A stretch of 42,833 nt of DNA from GWC2-56-14 sp043731355 (GTDB taxonomy: Bacteria > Nitrospirota > UBA9217): assembly GCA_043731355.1 (NCBI GenBank), contig JAYTJE010000170.1, forward strand, positions 1 to 42,833, written 5' to 3'. Within the stretch, counting starts at the first letter, position 1. The number at the start of each line of letters is the position of its first letter. Both the position numbers and the translations under genes were made by a program. Positions 1-8,849 of the stretch are shown here, one piece after another. Below the pieces are notes generated by a model that did no database searches, had not been told where the DNA came from, and saw only the letters and a program-made list of their open reading frames with translations.

Positions 1-316
1 GATATCAGCGTGGAGATGGAGACAGACCGTATCTTCAGAAAATTTTTCGCCCTTCAGCGCTATCTCGGGGAGAATCTGCACAAGCAGGTTGACCTCGGAG
101 ACTTTTTGGGGACGTTGTTACTTACGTTGCATAACTGCCACGGTCCTCTTCTCCGAGACAATTGTTTCTTACGTTGCCCCTCCAGCCCTTTATCATCAAC
201 TCACCTTTGGCCGGCATCGAGGACTTATCCGCGAAACCATCAAGACAAACATATCCGGGACGTTGATACGCGACGAACATTTGGCCTATTCATCGCCCGA
301 CTCTCATCCACGCCTT
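1..316. other. Left window edge, no convincing complete gene
   Basis: No gene is supported here. The minus strand is open from 117 to the window edge; it reads like plausible protein (LLVQILPEIALKGEKFSED) but has no ATG and is preceded by TAA at 118-120, so it may be the tail of a broken gene or chance. Bases 196-241 match 571-616 in 38 of 46 positions; the second copy lies inside the next gene and encodes its DGFADKTSALAKDEL stretch. The first copy gives DGFADKSSMPAKGEL on the minus strand. It looks like a decayed fragment of a paralogue of that small gene. Confidence 0.4.
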
Positions 317-640
317 CTATATCAGTTTACAAAGCCCGTCAATCACATGTTTTTGAATGCCGTCCGCAAGACGTTGAGCACTGGCTTTAGCCGCGACTTC
401 CAGTTTAATCGTCTCCAGTTTTGTAAGAACGTCCAGCTTTGCCACCTGCCTTTTAAAACCCGCGGGAGTCAACTCGCATGCTGCAAGCATGACAGTCCAG
501 CGTTCAATATTCTCCGCCTGCATCCTGACAAACTCCGACTCGTCTTTTTTGGCTGAAATTATAAGCTCCTTCAGCTCATCCTTGGCCAGTGCCGAGGTCT
601 TATCCGCGAAACCATCGATGTAATCCGTGAACTTGCTCAT
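317..640 (-). CDS. Small hypothetical helical protein (107 aa)
   Basis: I do not recognise the family. The product is short, charged and without cysteine pairs, a signal peptide or a membrane segment; its composition (many Lys, Glu, Ala, Leu) suggests a mostly helical cytoplasmic or peripheral protein. The ATG at 640 is preceded by CAGGAG at a good distance. It starts 11 bases after the stop of the upstream lipoprotein gene, so the two probably form a small operon read away from the large cluster's end. A degraded 46-base copy of part of this gene lies at 196-241, which points to past duplication. Confidence 0.6.
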   Translation of the reverse strand: MSKFTDYIDGFADKTSALAKDELKELIISAKKDESEFVRMQAENIERWTVMLAACELTPAGFKRQVAKLDVLTKLETIKLEVAAKASAQRLADGIQKHVIDGLCKLI

Positions 641-651
641 ACTGGCTCCTG

Positions 652-1104
652 CTATTTATCCTTGTTCTTCAAGTTTTCAGTCGCTATGTCAATATCAAAG
701 GCTTGCCCAAGAACAACCGCCGCTTCGCGAAAATACTTTTGGCCAAGAGCCGCGTTCCCGTTTTCCCGGTAGTCTTTTATGTCCTCATTCAGCAATTTCC
801 AAATCTCATCAAACTGCTTCAAGGTGTCGTTGTTGGCAATGCCTTTCCCTTTTTCGTATTCGTAAGCTTTACGAAATTTCAGCGTAATATCTGCAATAGC
901 CTCCTCATTCGCGGCAAAGGGCTTTGCATCAAACGTCTCAACAAGGATCACAACTTCGGCTTTAAGATCGGTCAGGTTTTTGTAAGTAGCAGCGTCGTGG
1001 TAGGTAATGGGGATGGCGCAACCTGTCAGCCACGTGCTCGTGACCAACATACAGGCAAGGACGAAAACATATTTTCAGCGATCAATTCTCTTCGCTAAAG
1101 CCAT
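652..1104 (-). CDS. Putative lipoprotein with in-frame TGA after codon 9
   Basis: The uninterrupted frame from the ATG at 1050 gives 132 aa beginning MLVTSTWLTGCA, a lipobox-like end without the usual charged start and hydrophobic stretch. The missing part lies directly upstream in the same frame: ATG at 1104, preceded by AGGAG, encodes MALAKRIDR, then TGA at 1077-1075, then KYVFVLACMLVTSTWLTGC. Read through, this is a standard lipoprotein signal with Cys at the lipobox. The mature part is acidic and helical with no known domain. Either the TGA is a mutation or sequencing error (for example from TGG), or translation restarts downstream. Function unknown; likely an envelope lipoprotein. Confidence 0.55.
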
Positions 1105-1144
1105 GATTCTCCTGATGAGCAGAAATAGGGTCAACTGATTGAAA

Positions 1145-1173
1145 ACTTTACTACATATAGTTACAAAGGGCAA
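1145..1173 (-). promoter_or_regulatory. Possible promoter for the lipoprotein/hypothetical pair
   Basis: On the minus strand TTGCCC (1173-1168) and TAAAGT (1150-1145) are separated by 17 bases, each with four matches to the sigma70 consensus. It lies about 40 bases upstream of the ATG at 1104. The gap 1105-1240 shows no clear terminator for the large cluster ending at 1241. Confidence 0.3.
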
Positions 1174-1240
1174 GCAATGAAATGAATAATTTACGGTAGG
1201 GTTTTGAGTGGGACAACCGAGTTCCTTGATGAAAAAGCTT

Positions 1241-2674
1241 CTATTTGTCTTTCTTCGGCTCGAAATCGTTTTTCATTCTCAGGAACGTGGGCAGATTGGT
1301 GAACAGGCGGCGCGCGCTGTCAGGAGACTTGAACATGAGCGGCACGATCTTGCGCGTCCAGTTCCTGCCGGTGTAGAACTGCTTGATGAACTGGTTGTAC
1401 AAAGCGTCAAGCCGTTCTTTTGATGCGATGCCCTTTGGGACGAACACGAAGTTCAGGCAGTTCATAAGCTCCCATTTTTCCTCAAAGGTCCCCTCTTCAA
1501 GAATGTTTTGATAGATGGGCGAACCGGGGAAAGGCGTAAATTTGGTCATGTTCATGTCGTCGAGGTTGAGACCGTTGATAAAGTCCGTCGTCATTTTAAT
1601 GGTCTCTTCGGTCTCGCCCGGAAGCCCCATCATGAACAAACCCTTGGCCCTGATGCCCGCCTTCTGGATACGCTGGACCGTGGTCTTCATTTCATTAAAA
1701 TCAACCTTGGTCTTATGGCGCGCCAGGATCTCGGGTGCGCCGGACTCGATGCCGAGGCTCACCATCCAGCAGCCTGAGGCCTTGAGCGTTGCGAGCAGCG
1801 CGTCGTCGATATGGCCCACGCGCACCGCGCAGTTGTAGGTCATGCCGAGCGGCTTTTGGAGCAGGAGGCTGCAAAACTTCTCGATGCGTTCGCGGTTAAA
1901 CGTGAACAGGTCGTCGTAGAAAAATACGTGCCTGACGCCGAAATTCTTTTTCAGGAAGGTCATGTGCTCATACAGATATTCCGGTGAATTGAACCGAAAG
2001 CTCCTGCGGTAGACCGACCGATCGCAATAGGAGCATTGATAGGGACAGCCGCGGCTTGAGATGATCGTTGCGGTCGGCGCCTTGGGATAATTGAACAACG
2101 CCGCTTCGAAGCTTTTGGGAAACCCTTTGAGCTTATGATATGCGGGAAACGGAAGGTCATCGAGTGCAACTAAGTCGGTCCTGAGCCCGTTGTCTTTTAC
2201 CCCGGCTCCCACGCGAAATACCAGCCCCTGGATGGTCTCCGGCGCGGCGCCCGCGGCAAGCTCGGCCATGGCCTTCTCGCCTTCGCCCGTAACCAGATAA
2301 TCAATGGCCGGGTACTTTTCAAGAATGCTGCCGCGCAGCGCGGACACATGCACCCCGCCGACAATGGTCTTTATATGCGGGACCGCTTGTTTGAGCTCCT
2401 CGGCCAGGCGATAGGCATTTAAAAAACCCGATGTAACCGCGGTAAACCCCACCATATCTGGCTTGAATTCAGAAACGCGCGCCATGACGTCAACGGTCCC
2501 GACGCGCGTAACCGGCCCGCGGCAATCATGGATCGCGGTTTCAACACCCTGCTGCTCCAGATAGGCGGCAATGGACAGAATACCCATGGGCGCCATCCGG
2601 ATCGCGGTTTCAGTCTTGTCTTCCCTGCCCTCGACCCAATTCGAGCCGAAGGGATTAATCAGGAGAACTTTCAT
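1241..2674 (-). CDS. B12-binding radical SAM enzyme (cluster gene 30, last)
   Basis: This is a 477-aa cobalamin-dependent-type radical SAM protein. Residues 1 to about 150 form a B12-binding Rossmann-like domain (MKVLLINPFG start, GFTAVTSG, VGGVHVSAL, TGEGEKAM). The radical SAM core follows with CPYQCSYC, Cys210, Cys214 and Cys217 binding the 4Fe-4S cluster. Such enzymes methylate unreactive carbons or rearrange and cyclise chains; the exact reaction cannot be told here. Its ATG overlaps the stop of the AMP ligase (ATGA), so the two are translationally coupled and may act on the same ACP- or CoA-bound acid. It is the last gene of the run and ends in a Lys-rich tail. Confidence 0.88.
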   Translation of the reverse strand: MKVLLINPFGSNWVEGREDKTETAIRMAPMGILSIAAYLEQQGVETAIHDCRGPVTRVGTVDVMARVSEFKPDMVGFTAVTSGFLNAYRLAEELKQAVPHIKTIVGGVHVSALRGSILEKYPAIDYLVTGEGEKAMAELAAGAAPETIQGLVFRVGAGVKDNGLRTDLVALDDLPFPAYHKLKGFPKSFEAALFNYPKAPTATIISSRGCPYQCSYCDRSVYRRSFRFNSPEYLYEHMTFLKKNFGVRHVFFYDDLFTFNRERIEKFCSLLLQKPLGMTYNCAVRVGHIDDALLATLKASGCWMVSLGIESGAPEILARHKTKVDFNEMKTTVQRIQKAGIRAKGLFMMGLPGETEETIKMTTDFINGLNLDDMNMTKFTPFPGSPIYQNILEEGTFEEKWELMNCLNFVFVPKGIASKERLDALYNQFIKQFYTGRNWTRKIVPLMFKSPDSARRLFTNLPTFLRMKNDFEPKKDK

Positions 2675-4098
2675 CGTTTTAACTTTCCGCTCGCGGTCCT
2701 GGGCAGCTGGTCCACGAACTCAAAATCCTTCGGCACCTTGTACCGCGCCAGATGCTGATAGCAATACCGCCGAAGGTCATTGGGGTCCGGGGTTCCCTGG
2801 CCTTCCCGCGCCACGATCTTTGCCATGGGCAGCTGTCCGTAATGGGGGTGCGCGGCGCCATACACCAGAGACTCCTTCACCAGCGGATGCTTGTTCAGGA
2901 TCGCTTCAACTTCGAGTGCAAAAACCTTCATGCCCACGAAATTGATCACGTCCTTGTCCCTGCCGACGATGAAGAGGAATCCGTCCGCATCGATCCTGCC
3001 GAGGTCGCCGGTCTTGAACCAGCCGTCGCTTAAGATATCATCCCTGCCCTGCCACGGAGAATAATACGCATCGAGCATGCCTTTTCCTCTGATCCGGATT
3101 TCTCCGACGCCGTCGGCATCCTTCCGGTCCAGGACGATCTCGAAATCCGGAAGCGGTTTGCCGACGGAACCCCGCTTTTCCCTGGCCCCGGAGAGACGGA
3201 TAAAGGGCAGGCCCACCTCAATGATACCGTAGGCTTCGGTCAGTTCAAACCCGAACTTCGCAAAAAAGGAATCCGCCACCGGTTCGGGCAGTTTCATGGC
3301 AGTGGAAACCGCGAGGCGAATGTGTTTCAGTTCATCACCCGCAAGCGCATCCGTGCGGGCCAGCAGACTGTAGTAGAACGGCGATGCGTAGATGACCGTC
3401 CCCTGATGGGCCTGCACGCCTTCAATGAGCGAAGTGGGATAGCGGTGGCCGCAGAGCACGATGGTGGCGCCGCGCCGCAGGAACAGTAGGATCGTGACCA
3501 CAAAATGAAAGCTCATGGACAGCACCCAGAGCACCGTGTCCTGTGACGTTATTTGCAGCCCCTTATCGGCCGCATCGGTCCGTTCGATGATCGCTTCATG
3601 GGAAAGCACGACGCCCTTGCTGGTCCCCGTGGTCCCCGACGTGAAGCGGATAAATGCCGGATTGATGCGGAAATATTCCGCTTTGGGCCGCTCCCGGACC
3701 GTTCGTTTCGCGAACAGGAACTGCTTCTTGAAGAGGCCTTCGGACTGGAGCTGTTCGCCGTAACCGCCCTTCCGCAGGCCCGGCTCAGCGATCAGAAAAT
3801 CGACATCGATCCCGTCAATGACCGTTTCGATCTCTTCCGGCGTCTGCTCCGTCGAGACCGGCACGATAACAGCGGACAAGGACAGGACTGCCAGGCTTAC
3901 AATGATGTAATCGATGCTGTCGTCGCACAACAGGCCGACGCGGTGCATCCTGCCAACGCCTTTTTTATGCAGCGCTTCCGCCACCAGACTTGCCGAAGCC
4001 AGCAGCTGACCGTAGGTGATCCGGTCCTCCGCCTCGATGACCGCGATCTTGCCAGAGACCGCGCGGGTCTCGTGTTTTATGCGATCGAAGATATTCAT
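2671..4098 (-). CDS. Acyl-CoA/acyl-ACP synthetase, AMP-binding
   Basis: This ANL-family adenylate-forming ligase (475 aa) activates a carboxylic acid as an acyl-adenylate for transfer to CoA or ACP. Visible motifs are SGTTGTSKG at 154-162 (phosphate loop), YGIIEVG, the KTGDLG motif and the C-terminal TASGKLKR with the catalytic lysine. The small C-terminal domain is present, so the enzyme looks complete though short for the family. Aryl polyene loci have a comparable ligase (ApeH) for the aromatic starter; here the substrate is unknown. It overlaps a B12-type radical SAM gene by 4 bases on each side, an arrangement that suggests these three proteins work as a unit. Confidence 0.85.
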   Translation of the reverse strand: MNIFDRIKHETRAVSGKIAVIEAEDRITYGQLLASASLVAEALHKKGVGRMHRVGLLCDDSIDYIIVSLAVLSLSAVIVPVSTEQTPEEIETVIDGIDVDFLIAEPGLRKGGYGEQLQSEGLFKKQFLFAKRTVRERPKAEYFRINPAFIRFTSGTTGTSKGVVLSHEAIIERTDAADKGLQITSQDTVLWVLSMSFHFVVTILLFLRRGATIVLCGHRYPTSLIEGVQAHQGTVIYASPFYYSLLARTDALAGDELKHIRLAVSTAMKLPEPVADSFFAKFGFELTEAYGIIEVGLPFIRLSGAREKRGSVGKPLPDFEIVLDRKDADGVGEIRIRGKGMLDAYYSPWQGRDDILSDGWFKTGDLGRIDADGFLFIVGRDKDVINFVGMKVFALEVEAILNKHPLVKESLVYGAAHPHYGQLPMAKIVAREGQGTPDPNDLRRYCYQHLARYKVPKDFEFVDQLPRTASGKLKR

Positions 4099-5530
4099 CC
4101 TTTTTTCGACGGATAGTCCTTATAGATATTTCTCATTGAGAATATGTAGCGTGTGGCAAGGACAATGATCTTCAATAATTCCCTGAACGGTACTTTCACC
4201 CGGTGCACCCGCAGCGGATTTGCCTGCAGGGCGACCCTGGACAGTTTTGCGAAATGGGCGTAAAAAAGCTTCAAGGGAAGCGTCGTCGGCAGGATCGTGT
4301 GCATGCAATCGTAGTACAGATAGGGATCGACAATATAGTCATCCTTGTGCTGTTTCCAAAGCTCCGTGCCCGGCGAAGGAGAGAAGACCGTAAACGTCAC
4401 TTCCGCGGGGCAGACCTTCATGATCTCTTTTTCGAGGTCCTTGAAGTCCTGGACCGAGAAGTCCGGGTCCACCATGAAGCTCGCATGGAGCGTGATGCCT
4501 ATTTCCTTCAACAGCTCCACCGCCTGCCGGTTTGTGTCAACGCTCGTTCTTTTTTTGTATTTGTCGAGACGCGATCCGACCATGGCCTCCAGGCCCACAT
4601 AGACCACGCTGAGACCAACCTGTTTCCAGAGTCTGAACAGTTCGGGATACTTCACGATCGTGTCCGCCCGGGCCCAGCTGATGTATTTCTTTTTGATGCC
4701 CCGTTCGAGCAGGAGGTTTGCGATCTTCGTCAAGCGGTCCTTGTTCAGGAACGTCTCATCATCCACGAAGTAAATATGGTCTTCCGGGACCCTGGCGATC
4801 TCGTCCACCACGTCCTCGGGCTGGCGCTGAAGATATTTGCCGCGCATCAGGTAATGCACCACGCAGAACGAGCACGAATAGGCGCAGCCCGTTGACGTGC
4901 GCATACTGGCCATGCGCGGGAACATCGTGTCCAGTTTCTTTTCCGAGCTTGAGGTCCAGACGCAGAAATACCGGGACCGGTCCACCAGCTCGCGGCGCGC
5001 CCGCGGGATCTGTTCGACCGGCGGAAACTCCGGCGGCGGGGCCGCGGCCTTCTCGGCAAAATCAGCCGCCCTGGGCGAAAGCACGGCGTCGCCGAAGGCC
5101 AGCGGTTCGTTGTTCTTATAACGCCGGATGAGCTCGCCGAAGACCGTGCCGCCTTCGCCGCGCACGATGATGTCGAGGCTGTCGCAATTCACGGTATAGT
5201 CCGCCGGAATGATCGTCGCGTGTGTGCCGCCCACAATGGTCACGATCTTCGGGTCGTGCCGCTTGACGAGGCCTGCCAGGGTCTTGACCAGGGCGGACTG
5301 GCTGCTGTAGCCGGTAAAGCCGACGAGCTGCGGAGCAAAGGTCCGCAGCTTTTCCTGGAAACCCAGGATCGCGTCCTGCTCAAAACTCAGGTCCTGGATC
5401 ACCACTTCGTCTTCAACGGGGACCCGGCAGCGACCATTTCAAGCTCCAGCGGTTCAAGATGCAGGAACCCCTCCTGCAGACGTTTCGCCACGAGCAGCTG
5501 CGGATTCGGTTTAACCAGTAATATGCGCAC
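4095..5530 (-). CDS. B12-binding radical SAM enzyme, N-terminal frameshift
   Basis: The open frame from a GTG at 5405 gives 436 aa with an incomplete B12-binding domain (VGFTGYSSQ, VGGTHATI, RGEGGTVF) and the radical SAM motif STGCAYSCSFC (Cys174, 178, 181 of that frame). The missing start is found one frame away: GTG at 5530 with a textbook AAGGAGGT site encodes MRILLVKPNPQLLVAKRL and runs 36 codons to GGG at 5425-5423. Adding one base in the C-run at 5423-5425 joins the two frames through VPVEDEV and restores a protein of about 478 aa, the size of its relatives here. So this is one gene with a one-base deletion, real or a sequencing error. It overlaps the downstream AMP ligase by 4 bases. 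Confidence 0.8.
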
Positions 5531-5576
5531 AGAAACCTCCTTTAAAAAAACATTCAAGCGAGAAGCTTAAACACAT

Positions 5577-5695
5577 CTTTTGACACGGATCAAGGCGGAT
5601 AAAAAACGGATAAATTCGGATTAGTGACTTTAAACGTTAAGGGAGGTATCCGCCCTTATCCGCGGTTAATCCGCCCCTTCCGTGTCTAAGATCCG
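5577..5695. repeat. Imperfect intergenic inverted repeat (GGCGGATAA type)
   Basis: Two arms of about 46-49 bases, 5577-5622 and 5647-5695, are imperfect inverse complements; both contain GACACGGA and repeated CGGATAA/GGCGGAT words. The repeat fills the 172-base gap between the FAD oxidoreductase and the frameshifted radical SAM gene. It can fold into a long hairpin in the transcript. I take it as a copy of a dispersed intergenic palindrome, which may modulate mRNA stability or read-through. Confidence 0.6.
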
Positions 5696-5702
5696 TTTTA
5701 AT

Positions 5703-6911
5703 TCAATATTCTTTTATGTTCTCCGGGTACTTCCCGTTCATGACCCAATAGGCGGCGGCCTTGCCCGCCTGCTCTCCCAGCGCCATGCATGCGCCCATGA
5801 CGCGCGTGGACCCGAGCGCCTCATGCGTTACCGATATACATCTGCCCGCGGTCAGCAGGTTCATAAAACCGTCAACCATAAGACACCGGAACGGGATTTC
5901 GTAATACTCCCCGCGTGGCAGGTATTTATAGATCGTGCCTTTTTCAGGGTCCCACAGCTCAATAGGCCAGGCATTCTTGACCACGCCGTCCGGGAACTTC
6001 CGGGCAGCGAGAATATCCTCTTTCGTCAGGGTATAGGCCCCTTTGATCCGCCTGCCTTCTCGTTCAAGCACTTTGAGCGATGTGCCGGCGACGTAGGAGT
6101 CCTCAAAAGCGGGCAGGATCGACGCGAGGTATCTGATCACGCCGTCAGCATCCGCCCGGGCTTTTTCCTCTGAAGGCGTTCCTTCATTCGTGGAGATGCT
6201 CATCTTGCAATATCCGTCGTCAATCGCATCGCCGGGACTGAAGGTCGTAAAGCGCGTTACCGGCGGGAACAATCCGAGTTTCACCGCCTGTGCAAGATAA
6301 TAGGGAACTTTGAGGGACAGACCGTCGTCCACGTCCTTGAGCCCCTTCACGTGGACCACGAAACCGGCAAGCTGCCGTTCTCCCTCGGGCGTGACCTCAA
6401 AGGAAGCGTGGGCCAGGGCCGCCACGGAACCGCTGCCCGAACAATCAATCACCATTTTCGGAGTCATGTCCTGTTTGCCGCGCATGCCGTCTATGGTGAC
6501 CGACGTGACCACGCCCTCGTCCTGGGCAACGGCGACAACCTCGTGGCCCCGCAGCGTCGCGATATTGGTCTCGGCGTAACAGAGCGAGGTCAGTACGGAT
6601 TGCAGGTCTTCGTACTGATAAGGCTGCACGTATACCTGGCCGATCTTTTTAATCGCTTTCCCCGGCGACGCGCTGTTCAGAAGAACGGCAATCTCGCGGG
6701 CCAGCCCGGGGTTCAGTGTTTCTGCAGGGACGGCTTCGGCATTCAGGTACAGTCCGCAGATATACTGGAATCGTCCGGCAAATCCGGCCCCCCCGAGATA
6801 GCGTTCTTTTTCAACAAGGATGGTCCGAGCGCCGCCCCGCGCCGCGGCAACAGCCGCCGCGGAGCCGGCAACACCGGCGCCCACCACCAGCACATCACAG
6901 GAAGTAGTCAT
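5703..6911 (-). CDS. FAD-dependent oxidoreductase
   Basis: A 402-aa flavoprotein with an N-terminal dinucleotide-binding fold: VVGAGVAGSAAA (GxGxxG at 11-16) and VEKERYLGGAGFAG. A C-terminal FAD-contacting segment follows (LLTAGRCISVTHEALG, MGACMALGEQAGKAAAYW). This layout matches the FAD_oxidored/succinate dehydrogenase-like class. I chose ATG 6911 over the upstream ATG at 6941 because GAGGGAG lies just before it and the fold starts at once. It could oxidise or saturate double bonds of the acyl product. It sits between the condensation-type acyltransferase and a radical SAM gene, and is flanked by repeat-filled gaps on both sides, so it may be less tightly coupled to its neighbours. Confidence 0.8.
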   Translation of the reverse strand: MTTSCDVLVVGAGVAGSAAAVAAARGGARTILVEKERYLGGAGFAGRFQYICGLYLNAEAVPAETLNPGLAREIAVLLNSASPGKAIKKIGQVYVQPYQYEDLQSVLTSLCYAETNIATLRGHEVVAVAQDEGVVTSVTIDGMRGKQDMTPKMVIDCSGSGSVAALAHASFEVTPEGERQLAGFVVHVKGLKDVDDGLSLKVPYYLAQAVKLGLFPPVTRFTTFSPGDAIDDGYCKMSISTNEGTPSEEKARADADGVIRYLASILPAFEDSYVAGTSLKVLEREGRRIKGAYTLTKEDILAARKFPDGVVKNAWPIELWDPEKGTIYKYLPRGEYYEIPFRCLMVDGFMNLLTAGRCISVTHEALGSTRVMGACMALGEQAGKAAAYWVMNGKYPENIKEY

Positions 6912-6935
6912 GAGCGTCTCCCTCGTGTCAAGATC

Positions 6936-7149
6936 TTTCACCGCAGAGGACGCAGAGGAAATCGTTCATGACCATGCAGTAAGTGTTTTTCAAAAGCTCT
7001 CCGCTGCGGCCGCTCGAATCATAGTCGTGTTGATTTATTCTCCATATGACCTTCCTGACCTTCCCTTTATAACTCAGTAAGGAGCCGTCTATGCTTTGTC
7101 TTGCTCTTCTTTAAGAACTTGAATCCCTCTGCGTCCTCTGCGGTAAAAA
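6936..7149. repeat. Inverted repeat pair (CCGCAGAGGACGCAGAGG)
   Basis: The arm 6936-6958 contains CACCGCAGAGGACGCAGAGG; its inverse complement lies at 7126-7149 (CCTCTGCGTCCTCTGCGGT). The 167 bases between hold no gene I can support. This motif family is a common dispersed intergenic repeat in environmental proteobacterial and Nitrospirota genomes. It fills the 250-base gap between the acyltransferase and the FAD oxidoreductase. Confidence 0.6.
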
Positions 7150-7161
7150 CTGCTTCTGGTT

Positions 7162-8490
7162 TCAATTAATCTTTGCTTGTAACCCGAACCCATCGCGAAT
7201 CTCACGATCAAGTAGCTGCACTTCATCATCAGTGAGCAGCCCGTCCAGATAGGAGATGACCAGGTTGAGCCGGTTGTTGTAATAATTGCTGAAAAAACCG
7301 AGCCCCGGCGGCACGGGAACGCGGGGCATATGGAACAGCTCCAGGACCTTCCTGTTCATGAACATCGGCTGCTGATACGAGCTCTTTCCCAGATGGGAGA
7401 AGGCGAAGGTGGCCATCTTCCCTTTCATCGGCAGATGCAGCAGTTTACCCAGCAGGGGCAAGGGCGCGATGCGCGTCAAGAGACTCGCCTCAGCAAGGTC
7501 TTTGGGAAAACCCGATTTCACCTGATCGTACATCTGCTGCTTCAGCAGGGCGATAAGCCCCTTGCGGTCAGCGGTATCTTTCGCGGGAACCTGATAAAAA
7601 AGGTAGGAAACGTAATTAAAGAACGCCTCCTGCAGCGGGTCCTTGTTGGGCCGCAGATCGAGCGTCACCGGGATGAGGTAGCTGCTGCCCGCCATCTTCC
7701 GTTTCAGGAACAGCTGGTGCATGCTCTGAATGATGACGGCGAGAAGGTACGGCGACTCCATGAGATAGCCCGCTTCCTGATAGGCGCGCTCATAGATCGC
7801 GGCGGTCTCCTGTTCGCTGAACAACAGGCGATGATACCTATGGCAGCGGCCGTCACCTTCGGGGAACGGCAGCGCGGTGGGCGTTGATCGCGAAAGCGCG
7901 ATGATCCGGCGGTTCACACTTCTTCCCGCCAGAAACTTCTTCTTCCACTGCGTCAGTTCCATGGAAGAAGTGAACGCAAGGTCCCCGGCGACCGGGCCGC
8001 CACCCTTGCTGAAGCTCTGCTGGAAAAGGTCCAACAGCAGCTCCGCGCCGCGCGCGTCGAAGATGCGGTGGTCAAAGGTCATGGAAAGAGCGCTTCTTTC
8101 CCTGCTCGTAAAAAGCTGGAACGCGAGATGGTCCTGGTCATCGTCAAAGGGCCTGTTGACGCTTGCTTCCAGATAGGGCTGGAGCAGCGGCCAGGAAGAT
8201 GCGTCGTCGACCTGATGCACCGTCATGAATACGTCGCGCTCGCATTTCTCGGGAATGGCCCAGTAAGGCGTCAGTTTGAAATCCCGGGCCACGTTCCCTT
8301 CCAGCACCGGGAACTGCCGGAGGAACCGGTTCAAGGCAGCCCGGACCTCGCGCTCCCCGATCGGCGCGTCGAAGAGCAGGACGATCTGCGACATGTTGCC
8401 GGCGCAGGTCCGGTCCTTCATCATGTGGTCCAGCGTATTGATCACCCAGTCGGAGCCAGAGAGGTATCGCTTGCGTTTCGATAGTAACAT
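7162..8490 (-). CDS. Condensation-domain-superfamily acyltransferase
   Basis: This 442-aa protein looks like the CoA-dependent acyltransferase fold shared by NRPS condensation domains, PapA5 and wax ester synthases. The evidence is the HxxxD motif in MTFDHRIFDARGAELL (His141, Asp145; Ala replaces the usual following Gly). It starts with the typical LSGSDWVINTLDHMM and ends with a region like GFFSNYYNNRLNLVISYLDG. Such enzymes join an acyl group from CoA or ACP to an alcohol or amine. It lies 12 bases after an ACP gene, so release of the finished chain from that ACP onto a sugar or lipid acceptor is a reasonable inference. Identity of both substrates is unknown. Confidence 0.72.
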   Translation of the reverse strand: MLLSKRKRYLSGSDWVINTLDHMMKDRTCAGNMSQIVLLFDAPIGEREVRAALNRFLRQFPVLEGNVARDFKLTPYWAIPEKCERDVFMTVHQVDDASSWPLLQPYLEASVNRPFDDDQDHLAFQLFTSRERSALSMTFDHRIFDARGAELLLDLFQQSFSKGGGPVAGDLAFTSSMELTQWKKKFLAGRSVNRRIIALSRSTPTALPFPEGDGRCHRYHRLLFSEQETAAIYERAYQEAGYLMESPYLLAVIIQSMHQLFLKRKMAGSSYLIPVTLDLRPNKDPLQEAFFNYVSYLFYQVPAKDTADRKGLIALLKQQMYDQVKSGFPKDLAEASLLTRIAPLPLLGKLLHLPMKGKMATFAFSHLGKSSYQQPMFMNRKVLELFHMPRVPVPPGLGFFSNYYNNRLNLVISYLDGLLTDDEVQLLDREIRDGFGLQAKIN

Positions 8491-8502
8491 AGTAAATGAG
8501 CC

Positions 8503-8751
8503 TTATCGCGATCTGCTGATGAACGATGCCAGCGTGTGGATGGTCTCGAAGTCCGTTTTGGTCAGGTCCGACGCTATCAGCTGCAGCTGATAGGTCTTTT
8601 CAATGAACACCAGGATCTCGACAAAACCGAGCGAATCGATGCCCAGGTCCTGGAACGGTGTGTCTGGCCCGATGGCCGCCGCGTCCCGGTTCGTAATAGA
8701 GGCCACCAGCTCGGTCAATTTTTGTTCGATTTCCTGTACCGTCGTCGCCAT
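8503..8751 (-). CDS. Acyl carrier protein (ACP-3)
   Basis: A free-standing 82-aa carrier protein with the phosphopantetheine site GIDSLGFVE (Ser40). The start is ATG 8751, preceded by GAGG; the longer frame to 8802 adds an unlikely cysteine-rich leader. It is the third ACP of the cluster and differs clearly from the other two: it lacks the usual acidic run after the serine motif and has DSLGF in place of DSLD. It follows its own good promoter and directly precedes the condensation-type acyltransferase, its likely partner. The holo-form needs a phosphopantetheinyl transferase, which is not in the window. Confidence 0.85.
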   Translation of the reverse strand: MATTVQEIEQKLTELVASITNRDAAAIGPDTPFQDLGIDSLGFVEILVFIEKTYQLQLIASDLTKTDFETIHTLASFISRSR

Positions 8752-8849
8752 ATCAACCTCTATGAACAGCATGATTTTGTTTTGAATGCCGCAGCAAGGC
8801 ACTCCGAAGCCCGCCGCAAAGGGCTGTGATCACTTTGCGAAAGCACTGA

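Noticed and set aside
1050..1104. TGA recoded as a sense codon
   Set aside because: Many genes here end at TGA in functional ATGA overlaps, so TGA is a normal stop in this genome; a single point change is simpler.
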